A stretch of 64,000 bases of DNA from the NCBI GenBank assembly GCA_022266195.1, contig WHVY01000002.1, positions 11,671,001 through 11,735,000 on the forward strand, written 5' to 3'. Positions 20,424 through 31,704 of the stretch are shown in pieces (position 1 is the stretch's first letter; the number at the start of each line of letters is the position of its first letter). This stretch comes from Tetranychus cinnabarinus (lineage: Eukaryota; Arthropoda; Arachnida; Trombidiformes; Tetranychidae). The translations under genes were made by a program, and so were the position numbers. The notes below the pieces were generated by a model that was not told the DNA's origin, made no database searches, and worked only from the letters and a program-made list of their open reading frames with translations.

Positions 20424-23059
20424 TCAGATTCTTGGTTCAACTTCTTTGTAAAGCTGAGAAATGTCATCAAACGGATCGAAAGAAAGCGGAAAATGAGATT
20501 TTTCAGGTTGTAACAAATCAGTTAGGAAACAAATTGTTCCAGCCCAGCCTTCAAACATACTGTAAGGAGAATCAGGAGTGCGAGATCTGAGACGAAATTC
20601 ATCGGTGAATAAAAACTCTTGGAATTGATTTGCTCGATGAAGATACTTTGGTTTACCTGAAAATACAACAAAAACAGAAAATGGTTAGTTTAAGAATTCA
20701 TAATTAGTATTCAAAGCTTTAAATAGATAAAAGTAAAGAACGGAAAGTTCATTCCCATTCCAGAACTAAAAAATACCATAACAACATTTAGTATGCTAGA
20801 TGACATCATTTTTCAAAGATAGTGATAGCAAAGCAGAATGAAAATGAATGAATATTTTTCTCATTTGTATAATTTGACTGAAAAATAACGTGTGCAAAGA
20901 ATATTGACAAATCAACAATTATTTGCATCATTATTAGTTGTACCTAACCTAACCGGGGATGAGTATTTTTTAGAAGTCGAGATCAAGACCTATTTCAACC
21001 AACTCCAAAAAATTGGTATTGGCTTGAATTTACTTTTCTGGGTTTTGTAAACTAAAATGAAGCGTCAAAGCTAGAAATTCAAGAGATGAAACACATTTGC
21101 TCATATAACCATCCTGGCAATTTAATGCCTGATGATTGATGATTATCGAAACAGTTCCATTTAAATATACATGTAATTTTATGTATAAGGTGATTAAAAT
21201 GCGTACCAGTCAAACGATAGAGAACAAGAAAAACTAAAGCATTCCCAGCGACTCCATGGCAGATACCGGGACCTTTACGAAGTAAACCTTTATTCCAGAC
21301 AAGCTCTCCACATTTGATACAACAATCAAGATATTTATCCTCTTTCCAGATTAGATATGCTCTAGCCATCAACCAAATCACTCCTGGAGCTCCATGACAC
21401 CAATGAACTAATTCATCCTCCTCTGATCGAATGGTAATTCCTTTGGTAGGCTCAACTAATGAGTAACAGGAATGAAAAGAAGGATGAATAAAAAACATCA
21501 ATATTAATAGTGATTAAATTTGAGGGAAAATGTGATTCCAGATAATAAATTAGCAATTTCATAAAGGCAAAAGGTTCCATACTGAGTTCATCAAGGGCGC
21601 AAGGAAAATTTCCTGAATCTGTTTGGAGGGACAAAAGATAATCCACTGATCTTTTAACATCTCTTTCCAGATCTAATTTAGGATTGAAAATTCCTGGAAC
21701 TGCGAGTAAAGCTTGAAGAATTCCAGCGAGTCCATGAGCTGCCCCTAAATAATCAGTACCATAATAACAATACATCAAAGGGCAAATATTTTTTAGTCCT
21801 TTTCGCACCGAATATTCACGACCTGGAAAGACCAAAAACAAATGATAGAAAACAGGAAGCTCATTTATAAACATTGGTAATCATATATTAACTCAATTCA
21901 GATAACAATAAATCATCATCATTATCACCACCATGATGGTTATTATAACTAAGTTATGTGATAAATAATATTTCCTCTTCGCACTTTTTGATAAAAAACA
22001 ATTTCTAACCACTAGATAATAGTTGCTAATTGTTTTAGACTGTTGCTAGAATTAATAACACGAAATGTCCATAAAATTGGCAATAAAGTTGATGATCAAC
22101 AAGTTCCATTCTGTACCTGATTTGATTGATGAGAGAGCCAATGCAAGAAGAACTCCTTCAGGTATCACTTTATTGTCTTTAAAGGATTTATTAAGAATTG
22201 TAGCACCACAAATGTAACCAGCTCGTCCAACTAAAAGTTCATCAGACCCTTTAGTTAAATAATGGATAGGTAAACACTTGGAGGAAATTTGACTATATTT
22301 GTTAATATAAAAATCTCTGTTAACTGTATCATTAATGTTGTGATAGATAAGTGAAGCGGCCACAAAAGTTCCTGCAAAGCCAAGAAGATACGCAACAGAT
22401 GAGAGGCGATCGTTTTTTTCCAATGAATTGGCATAGTCAATGGTGGGTCCAAGATATCTTAATGCTTGTTTGGTGAAAAAATCTCTTTCCATAGAATTGA
22501 ATAAATCACCAGTGGCTGATGCTAAGTAGTTAAACATGTAAGCTATCCCAGAAATACCAACATACAGTCCACCATCACAATCAGCTTCTTCACTGGTACA
22601 CTTTTGCTTCTCAACAATCAGGTTAACCAAATGAATTATACGTTTCTTGATTAAACAGCTATCAATAATAACATTAGATTGAAGATTTGTATTCTTAGGA
22701 CCGTCCATACTAACGGTGTTACTATTGTCAGTATCCAAAGGAGAGTCTATCGGTGCCAATGTAGATGAATGGATTGTCTTTGTTACATTAGTATCCGATG
22801 CGAACCCTGAATGTGGCTGTGTTATTGATCCTGTATCAGTTTTTTGATTTTCATTGTTTACAGATGTTAAAACAGAATCCTCAGAAATGGATGCTGTTGA
22901 TATTGCTGTTGCTGTTGTTGTTTCCACAGCTGTTGGTGTATTTGTGTTGCTTCGGAGAGAAGCGTTAAAGTCACATGTGCCTTCGCCATAATTCACATTA
23001 TCGCAGTAGTCCGGTAGATTGTTGATAAAATATCTAACACGTCGATGACCAGCAGACAT
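20424..23059 (-). CDS. Lancl: LanC-like protein (LANCL), glutathione-binding zinc protein (4 exons)
   Basis: Minus-strand exons 23059-22117, 21822-21583, 21455-21207 and 20656-20424 give 554 residues. LANCL proteins are eukaryotic relatives of bacterial lanthionine cyclases; they bind zinc and glutathione, and add glutathione to dehydroamino-acid residues in damaged proteins. The alpha-toroid motifs are complete: DGGLYVGISGIAY, VGRAGYI, GAAHGLAGI, then zinc ligands C414 (HWCHGAPG) and C460-H461 (ICHGVAGN), and the end motif RTPDSPYSMFEGWAGT. The protein is longer than the ~400-residue norm because of a Ser/Thr-rich low-complexity insert at about residues 34-135. All introns are phase 1. The start MSAGHRRVRYFINNL was chosen by similarity to LANCL N-termini; the frame remains open upstream to 23206 with a less likely hydrophobic start. 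Confidence 0.93.
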
Positions 23060-24603
23060 CACAAACTTGGAATTGTCACAGTCAGAAACAAAAAAAAAGA
23101 CGAAAAAAGGCAAAAAAGATCGAAGAGCAATTTGGAAAGAAAGCAAAAAAACTGTTAACAGAGAGCTATATTTCAAATCCCATAGCATTGAGTCTGAGTT
23201 TTGCACTCTTTTCCCTTTTTCTCACTCTCCTTCCCGATCTCCCTATTCCTCTCTTCCTCTCTTTCTTCAGTTCTCTTTGAATTAATTAGCAATCACAACA
23301 ATTCTGATTCTTTGTTTCATAACAATTAATGTTTGTATTCGATTGAAGAACCCAGGAAAATATGGAATTGTGACTGTTTACCGATCAAAACAGGTTGATC
23401 AGAAATGGAGATACCGAAAGTCAGATGCTTCATAAGTGTCAGTTATATTTTGACCAATAATCGAAATATCAACGATAATTTCAATCATTTCAGCCATCAT
23501 GCTTACTTTTTAAATCTTCAACTTGATGTATAACTTATAGCAATACCTGTGAGTAACAATTTCAAACAGTTTGTGGGTCAATTTTATTGTTAAGTGTAAA
23601 ACTTTTTTGATTAATTTCCTATGCATTTTGCCTTGAACTATTTAAAATGAGTTTCGGTGTAGTTGTACTCATCAATTGTCATAAGCTATTATATTTCTTA
23701 GCTCATTGTCTTTACCAATGGTTAATCATTCAATTGTATTAACATCAATATTTATCAATAAGTGATTGACTCTTGACACTCTTGATAGTGACTAACTTCA
23801 AACAAACAATATCCCATTCTTGGGTCAGGGGCAGACATCTTTTCAATTGTTGTCTGGCACTTTAATTCCTGCTATAAAAATGAATTGGTAAAAGCAGTTA
23901 TTACTTATTCTTCCGCAGACCTGACAATTAAAACACTTTTGGGCTCAATTTTTGTGATAAATCGATCCATTTAACTAGAATCATTTGCACCACTGTATCT
24001 GTTTATTATGATGAGAAGAGAGAAAAGACTATTGACCCGTTTATTGACCTTAATCAACAATTTTGATCAGATTCTTCATCCAGGATAACTAATTAATAAA
24101 CACGTTTCCAACAAATGAACAGAGCATTGTTTACTATTATTAAATGCTAACAGCTCTTTCAGCATGATTTGATTTTAGATTGCACTTTAATTTGAACCTT
24201 CAAGTGCCCATTTTAGTCAATCAGTCATTAATCAATAACTGATCCTCCGTTAAATCATCGTGATAACATCATTGAAAATAAAATGAAAAATCTATCAATA
24301 TTTAGGCTAATTTTAAAGGTGTCTTTTATTTACAATTATGATTACCATGTTTGGCATTGAATAGCTCAATCTTTTTGCAAATTAATTTGTATTAATAAAT
24401 TTTGTCAATTTTCAGTTTAATTTACAATTAATTTTGGCGCTGCTTTCACTAGAGACACCTGATGGATTGATACATTGTTTGGACTCACAAATTGGGAGCC
24501 AATAACATTCAACTTGTTCATTTGAGTCTGTTTTGGATTTAAAAAAATTATCTAGCTTCTCTTGTGTTTAAATTGTTTGAATTTCTGACTATTAACTATC
24601 ACC
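23060..24603. promoter_or_regulatory. Divergent upstream region of LANCL and CWC21
   Basis: About 1.5 kb between divergent genes. A pyrimidine-rich stretch (plus strand, about 23210-23280, with TCTCC/TTCC repeats) lies just upstream of the LANCL start. No coding exon, RNA gene or repeat recognised in the remainder. Confidence 0.45.
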
Positions 24604-25140
24604 ATGTACAACGGAATCGGTTTACAAACCCCTCGAGGTAGTGGTACCAATGGATATGTCACCAGAAATTTAGCTCACATCCATAAACCTAAGGACAAAG
24701 TTGGTCACAAAACTGAAGAGGAAGATCCTAAAAAATACGATGATCTTTTACCAAAACCTATTAACCCAGAGATATTGGACCATCAGCGTAAAAGGAAAAT
24801 TGAGCTGAAATGCGTTGAACTCGAAACTCAGATGGAAGACGAAGGGTTAGTATTAATATAGACAATTAAGTTTTTTCAAACCACACATTTTGCAAGTTCG
24901 TGGTTTCAACCTTTTCTATCTTGTGCTATTTCAGTCAGTTGAAGGTGTGAAGTCTCTTGCTATCATTTGTCAGATTTCACTAACAGTTTGATTGATAGAA
25001 TGTTTTCGATCTTCTTGAATAAATTATAACAATTTTCCTTTTTCTTTTTCAGATGCACTCAGGAAGAAATCGACAAGGCAGTTGCAAGGTTACGGGAAAA
25101 ATTGAAAGCAAGAGAAGCCAAGGAAGCAAAAAAAAGATAG
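24604..25140 (+). CDS. CWC21: Spliceosomal protein CWC21 / SRRM2 N-terminal domain (2 exons)
   Basis: Exons 24604-24845 and 25053-25140 encode 109 residues. The N-terminus MYNGIGLQTPRGSGTNGYV matches the invariant start of SRRM2/SRm300 and yeast Cwc21, which sits near the catalytic centre of the activated spliceosome and contacts Prp8 and Snu114. A cwf21 helix follows (NPEILDHQRKRKIELKCVEL…EEIDKAVARLREKLKAREAK). The intron is phase 2, with donor GG|GTTAGT and acceptor TTTTTCAG, and restores EDEG-CTQEE. Animal SRRM2 normally continues into a very long Arg/Ser-rich region; here the second exon ends at TAG after …KEAKKR, so this model is a yeast-like short form. An alternative downstream RS exon cannot be excluded. 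AATAAA lies at 25233. Confidence 0.93.
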
Positions 25141-25232
25141 TCAAGATGCATCACATTTATAACACTCACAACACGAAGTAAATTTATTATTACTGATTTA
25201 TAAAGCTTAATCGGTTCAAAAAAATTTCATCC

Positions 25233-25238
25233 AATAAA
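25233..25238 (+). terminator. Polyadenylation signal of CWC21
   Basis: AATAAA 93 bp after the stop codon, in the gap to the convergent ALDH7A1 gene. It supports the short transcript form. Confidence 0.6.
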
Positions 25239-25405
25239 TATTTTTCGTTGTAGAATTGTGTTTATTTCTCTAATCATCCTGTTCAAGTCATTAACTTAGA
25301 TACAAAATACGTTGAAAATTGCAGTTTTTTAGTTTCATAAAAATTGTCTTAAAATAGTACTGGAACTATTTAATCTGTATAAATCAGTTTAAAAGCGTGT
25401 AACAA

Positions 25406-27415
25406 TTATTCAAATTTAATCCCTTGAGAAAGCGGCAGTTCGCGACTGTAATTGATTGTACAAGTTGAACGACGCATATATTGCTTCCATGAATCACTTC
25501 CTGATTCCCTTCCACCGCCAGTTGCCTGAAAATGTTAGAAGATGAAAATATTCATTGTTAATATTCATATTCAATTCTTATCTACTAAGCTTTAAAAGGT
25601 TTCAGTTATCAAGAAAAAATTAAGTTCATTACATGTACATTAAACCATAGCACTTGGAAACTGTTTCTTTTTAACTGAAACCCTGCTAGTTAATAATTGA
25701 GGTTTTAAATCAAATTGTATTTACCTTTTCACCGCCAAATGCGCCTCCAATTTCAGCTCCACTTGTTGGTATATTAACATTGACAATACCACAATCTGAC
25801 CCTTTTGGTCCAATCCATCGGAAAACATTATTCAATGTTTGAGTGAACAATGAACTTGATAATCCCTGATCTACTTCGTTATTAATTGTCACTGCGTTTT
25901 CAAAGGTTTCAAAAGGTAATACATAGACAATTGGTGCAAAAGTTTCCCTTTGAACAATTGGAGATTTGTGGTCAATGTTGGTTACAATGGTTGGCTCTAC
26001 ATAATAACCACCATCTAGATTAATCGTTTTACCTCCAGTAACAATAGTACCACTTAACCGTTTTATTTCATTGATTGTATCGTTAAATACACTCAAAGCT
26101 GATTCTGAATGAAGCGGTCCACACAAAGTACTCGGATCCAAAGGTGAACCAATACGAACTTGTGAGTAAGCTTTAACCAATCGATCTAAAACTCTGTCAA
26201 CAATTGTTTGGTGAACAATTAACCTACGAGTTGTTGTACATCTCTGTCCAGCTGTTCCTACACAAGCAAATAATGCTGATCGAACCAACATTTCTATATC
26301 AGCATCTTCACAAGCAATGATAGCATTATTGCCACCTAACTCCAGTAGTGATCGTCCAAAACGTTTTTGAACATTTAACGCCACTTCCATACCAACCGAA
26401 GTGCTTCCAGTAAATGATATTAAAGGTAACCTTTTATCCCTCGCCATAGCATCTCCAACTTGCCAATCACCACAAACAAGTGAACATATAGCACCTGCAA
26501 TGGAATGTGATTTAACATGTGTTCTGTGAATGTTAACAGCTATGCTTACCTGGTAAACCGTTTTGTGTCAAAACAGATTGAACAATTTTGATAACAGCTA
26601 TGCTGGATAATGGTGTTGTTGGAGCTGATTTCCAGACCATTGAATTACCGCAGACCATTGAAATGGCATTGTTCCAGCCATAAACAGCGACAGGAAAATT
26701 GAAGGCTGTTATTATACCAATAGCACCCAATGGATTCCAAGTTTCTAACAACATATGGCCAGGCCTTTCGGAAGGTATAATTTTACCTTCAAACATTCTG
26801 GATAAACCAACAGCATAATCACAGATGTCAATATATTCTTGAACTTCGCCTTCTCCTTCAGCCAATATTTTACCCATTTCAAGAGAAACCAACCGACCCA
26901 AGTCACTTTTTTTCTCTCGCAAAGCATTTCCAATCAAACGAACTATCTCACCACGCTTAGGAGCTGGAATCTCAGACCAAGTACTCCAAGAGTCGTATGT
27001 TGATTTGACAGCATTCTCATAATCGTTTATATCACCTGTCACCACTGAAGCAATGGGGCGACCATTAGCAGGACATATTGAGTTGACAATCTGTAATGGA
27101 CGAAGTACAAGACAATCATCTCACAGTTTGATTTAGGATAAATTTGCAATATACTCAGACCTTTCCATGACCAGACCATTCGCCGTTAAAAACTCCTAAA
27201 TTTTGTTCCTCTAGTCCTAAATTTTTGAGAAAGCTATACTTTGGATCTGATATGAGATATGAAATGCTATTGGAGACGATAAAGATGCAATAATACGATA
27301 GTTATTGATAATGAAATAAAACGTTAATAAACAGATTTTTATCAAATTAGATTTTTGCAAAAACTTACCTTCTATATGAATTGTTGAATTTAAATTTCAA
27401 TAATGATCTTGACAT
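25406..27415 (-). CDS. Aldh7A1: Alpha-aminoadipic semialdehyde dehydrogenase, antiquitin (ALDH7A1; 5 exons)
   Basis: NAD-dependent aldehyde dehydrogenase of lysine breakdown, oxidising alpha-aminoadipic semialdehyde. Minus-strand exons 27415-27369, 27266-27161, 27090-26550, 26494-25725 and 25525-25406 give 527 residues (human 539). Family marks: oxyanion Asn in ITAFNFPVAVYGWNNA, general-base Glu in SLLELGGNNAI, catalytic Cys in VGTAGQRCTTTRRL, SDCGIVNVNIPTSGAEIG, and the antiquitin C-terminus GGGRESGSDSWKQYMRRSTC. The 47-bp first exon was found by frame: its donor (AGAAG|GTAAG) joins the acceptor ending CCAATAG. This gives an N-terminus of Ser, Arg and Lys with hydrophobic residues and no acids in the first 20 (MSRSLLKFKFNNSYRSISYL), a good mitochondrial presequence. 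A later acceptor (…ATATCAG) would break the frame. Confidence 0.93.
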
Positions 27416-28026
27416 TACTTGGAAAATCATTATTCACAATGCTTTGGATAGACTTACAAATTTTCAAAAAGGATTTGATATTTTTTTTCGCCTTTGGTTT
27501 TCTGAGTCTGATAGAGTGAAGATAGCTGAAATTAATCTATGTTTGTCAAGCGTTTCTCTGATAAAGTGATCAGCTCTATCAGTTTTATAACTATGAGGGA
27601 TCTCAAGTTATTAATTGCTTGCCAATTGCAACCAACACTGGTCTTATTTTGATTAAATCTAAAGCTAATGCTTCTATAAGTATGATAGTAAATTGATTGC
27701 GGTCCATTCAAATCATATTATATTGTCTTCTAGTCTTGAAAATAATGAAATAACAATTTATCACAGAAGAACGGTTTAATTTTTGTGAAAAAATCATGAA
27801 ATGCTTCACATAAATTATATTTAAAATCGTATAAAAAGATTTACATTTTACTTTTACAAAAATAAGATAAATGATAATAAACAAGATCTTGAAATTCAAA
27901 TGGAGCTCTCATCTGAAAAGCGATGTTTCACCTTGATGTCTTGGTAGAAACTAATCAAGTCTGAGATGATAGTTCTAAAAGCTTGATTACATACTCATTT
28001 TCACAATATATACTCTATTTAATCCA
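27416..28026. other. Short intergenic, nothing seen
   Basis: About 600 bp of AT-rich DNA between two minus-strand genes: the ALDH7A1 promoter and the 3' flank of the acid-phosphatase-like gene. Frames at 27381-27569 and 27708-27899 are low-complexity read-throughs. Confidence 0.45.
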
Positions 28027-29386
28027 TCACTCGAGCAAATCGTATTCTTCTCGATGCTTTCTTCGACGCACAACCGCTGCACAGGTTGTTATAATGATCG
28101 TTAGTATAATTACACATAAAATAATAGCCATAATCTCGTTAGCACGATAACCATTTGGACAAAGGCCACATTTCTCCTGCCAATCCGGTAAGATAAATTG
28201 ATCAAGATTACTGAGGAATTCTTTTATTCCACAAAATTCTGAAGTTTTGTTGCAATAGATTGGTACAAGATGAGTCGGTTCAATAGTATAATCAGTATTC
28301 CAATAGACAAGGCGCACAAAATCTTTTCCTAGAATCTCGTGCAATTCAATGATTAAAGTTGCGCCTTCTGGTATTATTTTGGATCCTGAAACACCGAGAC
28401 CACAAAGAACTGATGACAATAAAAGTTCTGCGCTTGAAAAGAGATGTAACTTGGGTTTGTTGATTGTGAAAGTTTCATTGGCATCGGATAAATTTTCTGA
28501 AATAATGGCTTTTAGTTGCTTGAAAAATCCAGTGATACGGATTGAAAGAATGTCTGACGAACAAGCCTCAAGCTGTTCAAACTGTTGATCAATTTTGCTC
28601 AAATTGAGATAGATTTCCCGGGTGTAATAATCAGGTAAGGGAAAACCATGGTTTTTAGCATATTCAAGATACTTAAAGAGTATAGTTAAATTGGTAAGCG
28701 ACTGGAAAGCTGTAGAGTTTGTTTTTTCAACCAGGTACTTGATTGTTTCTTTATAATTGGCTTTTATGTTCTTCATTGCTGGATGGTTGTCAATCGATTT
28801 ATTCCACTGCTCAATAAATGGACAATCACAATCAGAATCCAAGGCCTGAGAAGGTAAAAAAATAATGATTAATAAATTTTAAATAATGATTTGAGCTATT
28901 GAAACTTACACAGGGATATTCTTGCGGACTAGAATGAATTGGAATTGGCAGATAATTTGTACTATTGTCATATATCCATTGGCCTTCAGCCTTTGCAAGA
29001 CCATGAAGAACCAAGAGACCACTTTCAAGTGCCACATCTACATCAGAGGATTCAGCTTTGAATTCTAGTGGGTTATTGGATAAAAATGAGTTATAACGGG
29101 ATCTCAGAGCTTCACCCAATTGGTACATTTTTTGGCGGCCATTTGAGGTGAGATGACCTTCTGGCTCATTAGAGTTCTCGAACGAGCCAATGTTCGGAAA
29201 AATAGAAGAATGGCTTAACTCTCCGTGTTTATGAAGCACAATCACTTGATTTAAGGTTGAAGATTTAGCAGGTGAATTGTTTGTGCTATCCATAGCAACA
29301 TTGTTAACCAGAGATAGAAGAAAACAAATGTTATGAAAAATAAACCAATGTGGTAGATTAATGAGTTGGCTTTTGATTATTTCCAT
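28027..29386 (-). CDS. Membrane-anchored histidine acid phosphatase homologue, predicted inactive (2 exons)
   Basis: Minus-strand exons 29386-28910 and 28845-28027 join in phase 0 (…EYPC|ALDS…) to give 431 residues. A hydrophobic N-terminus (about 10-30) looks like a signal peptide or anchor. A single transmembrane helix lies at about 394-418 (MAIILCVIILTIIITTCAAV), followed by RRRKHREEYDLLE, whose YDLL resembles a Tyr-based endosome/lysosome sorting signal. The layout is that of lysosomal/testicular acid phosphatases. Recognisable family blocks include HLTSNGRQKMYQLGEALRSR and several N-glycosylation sites. The catalytic residues are missing: RHGxRxP is KHGELSH (53-59), the DVDRT Arg is Val (DVDV 115-118), and the HD motif is AE (298-299). 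It is therefore probably a pseudoenzyme. The frame is intact, so it is not an obvious pseudogene. Confidence 0.82.
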
Positions 29387-31704
29387 TACTAATTGAACAA
29401 TTAATTATCACAGATGTATAAACAGTATTCAAATTTAAATAGATTTAAGTTAATTGTTAATTGCAACTGAACGATGTAAAACACCCAAGTGTGAGAAAAA
29501 GTAGTCATCAAACTGACAGAGGAGCAAAGGAGGGAAAATGAAAATGAAAACGTAAATGAAGCAAAAGACAAAAAAGCAATGATGCGCTCTCACAATGAAC
29601 CAATTATCTTATCAATAAAAACGAAAGCTGGAATTCAAATAGAGATAAATAGACACAAAAAGACAGCTCAGATTATGGAGTAAACATTTGGACAAGTAAA
29701 GTAGTCGTCGAGGGGAATCTCTCCAACACACACCAGCTGGATTACAATGAATCATCCACCTTAGTCACCGAGCTTGACCCCATGAGCTTATTTGTTTTCA
29801 GATTATAAATACAGGAAAACTAACATGTTTGTCTGGAAGGAAAAAAAGTTCACTATCCTCAAGGCCTTGAGCCAGAAATTTTGTATTCTGAATCGAAGCC
29901 TTCTGTGAGGTAATTAACCGCAATATATTTTAAATTTTTAATCTTGTGGCGAGGTAGGTTAGCCTCTGAGTTACCAATTATGATATTAGTTGTTACAGTA
30001 TGTTAATAGTTGATCAAATCAAATAAACATTGCCAGTTAACTAATTTATCAGGGCATTCTTAATTGTCATCCAATTGGATCCTAAGCTTTTATTTAAGCT
30101 TTAAATACTGCTATTTTTTGGCTAACTGAGAATTATTCACATCTGTCTGATAATGTACGATAAACCTACTGAATAAGCTTCCACTGAGCCCTTCAAACAT
30201 TATCACGGAAATCAAGGAAACTATCTGAATGGAAAAAGTTTATGAAATTTGCCTACAAAATAATCGTACAAAATTGGTCTCAGTTTCCTCTTAAATGATT
30301 TTGCTAAAAAGCCAAGAAAAAAAGGCTTCATAATCTTGGATTGAATAAGAGACTGAGTTTGTAACTCAACTAAATATAGTTTCTGTGCAAGAAGATGATG
30401 ACGATTAAGATGAAAACAGAGAGGGAGAGTGGAGAAGAAGAAAGTTAGATTCACTCAATGTGTGTAAATTTAGTTGAACACTACTTGAGACTAACGTCTA
30501 TCAAGTTAATTATAATTCTCCTTCATTTTCATATTTTTCATTTTTTCTTCTCCATACAACCTAATAATCCTTTATCTACAAGTGAACAAACTGGAACAAA
30601 AATTGTGTTCAATAATTGGAAAGAAGCAATTGTAGTCTAAAAACGACAACCAAAGGCTATTTCCAACAATTTTGTCAAATTCCAAGACTACTCATAATAA
30701 TAAATATCTAAAGGTAAGTCAATATAATCTTAACTTCTTTATTACCAGCATCATTTGTTTATCCTAAATTAAGATTCATTGGTAGTTCTGATCATTTCTT
30801 TGTTCATAACATTTTTATATTCAACTGCAAATAAAGCGAGAAGAAAGACGTTTCTTTATTTAACAACTTTACTCACAGTTTAATATGTCATAACTTATGA
30901 GTCATGAGTTGAAAGCTTATTTTTGAAAAGCTAACAAGTCTTGGAGCCTTAGCTTCTTCCCTTTTGTTTCAAATATTTTTAAGTGCTAAAAATTTTGTAT
31001 ATTTTGTGATCCAGTTCTAGTCTCTCAACAATTGTCGACATAATTGAACATATTTTCATTTTTTCATATTTGTTTCTGTGTAAACATGGTGGTTTTAAAA
31101 TAAAATCAATGACTTACAGTGGTTAGTATTAGGTTAACCTTATTTAAACATATGATGAAAACTCTTGATTCTTCTCCTTCTTTCCTTCATTTGGTTTCTC
31201 AATCCAATTAGTAATATGATTTGAAGATTTGTGTTTAGTGTTTGGATCTCTTGTTCAACTCAATGAAAATGGTATACCAAAACAAGTGTAGCTTAATTCT
31301 CAGTGAGTGTTACCGTCACATGACTTATTATAATGGTTGACTAATAATAATGGTTGTTGGTGGCTTTGGGTGTATTTTAATTTTGATAACTTCCACACTC
31401 TTTACTTTTGGTGCTCCTCAAAGCTTAGTTATAATACATTTTCATTGATTTCATCGTTTCTGGTCTTCATATCAAACAGTTTTTCTGTAGGTCATCTTTT
31501 TTACCGTAACTATATAATCTTAACCCTTTCTCATTTCAACGTTCTCTTTCTCTTTCATTATTTAGGTTTGCTCAACCTTTGTTGCTTTGATGCAACTCAA
31601 GTGATAAAATTAAATGTGTATATAACTGTCAAAGTGGATTCTCAAGTTGAATCAACACGGCGAACAAAACTCTCAAGCCCGTTAAAAAGATTCTCAAAAA
31701 TAAT
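29387..31704. other. 2.3-kb upstream region; probably hides 5' exon(s) of the PP2A B'' gene
   Basis: It holds the promoter of the acid-phosphatase-like gene (minus) and the upstream part of the PPP2R3A-like gene (plus). The latter's large exon has no ATG near its start, so a 5' exon with the initiation codon must lie in or before this stretch; several short ATG-plus-donor candidates exist but none can be chosen from sequence alone. The 31337-31735 frame is in another frame than the gene and is not supported. No RNA gene or repeat seen. Confidence 0.45.

Noticed and set aside
28349..28588. 79-codon plus-strand frame inside the acid-phosphatase-like gene
   Set aside because: Antisense shadow of a well supported exon.
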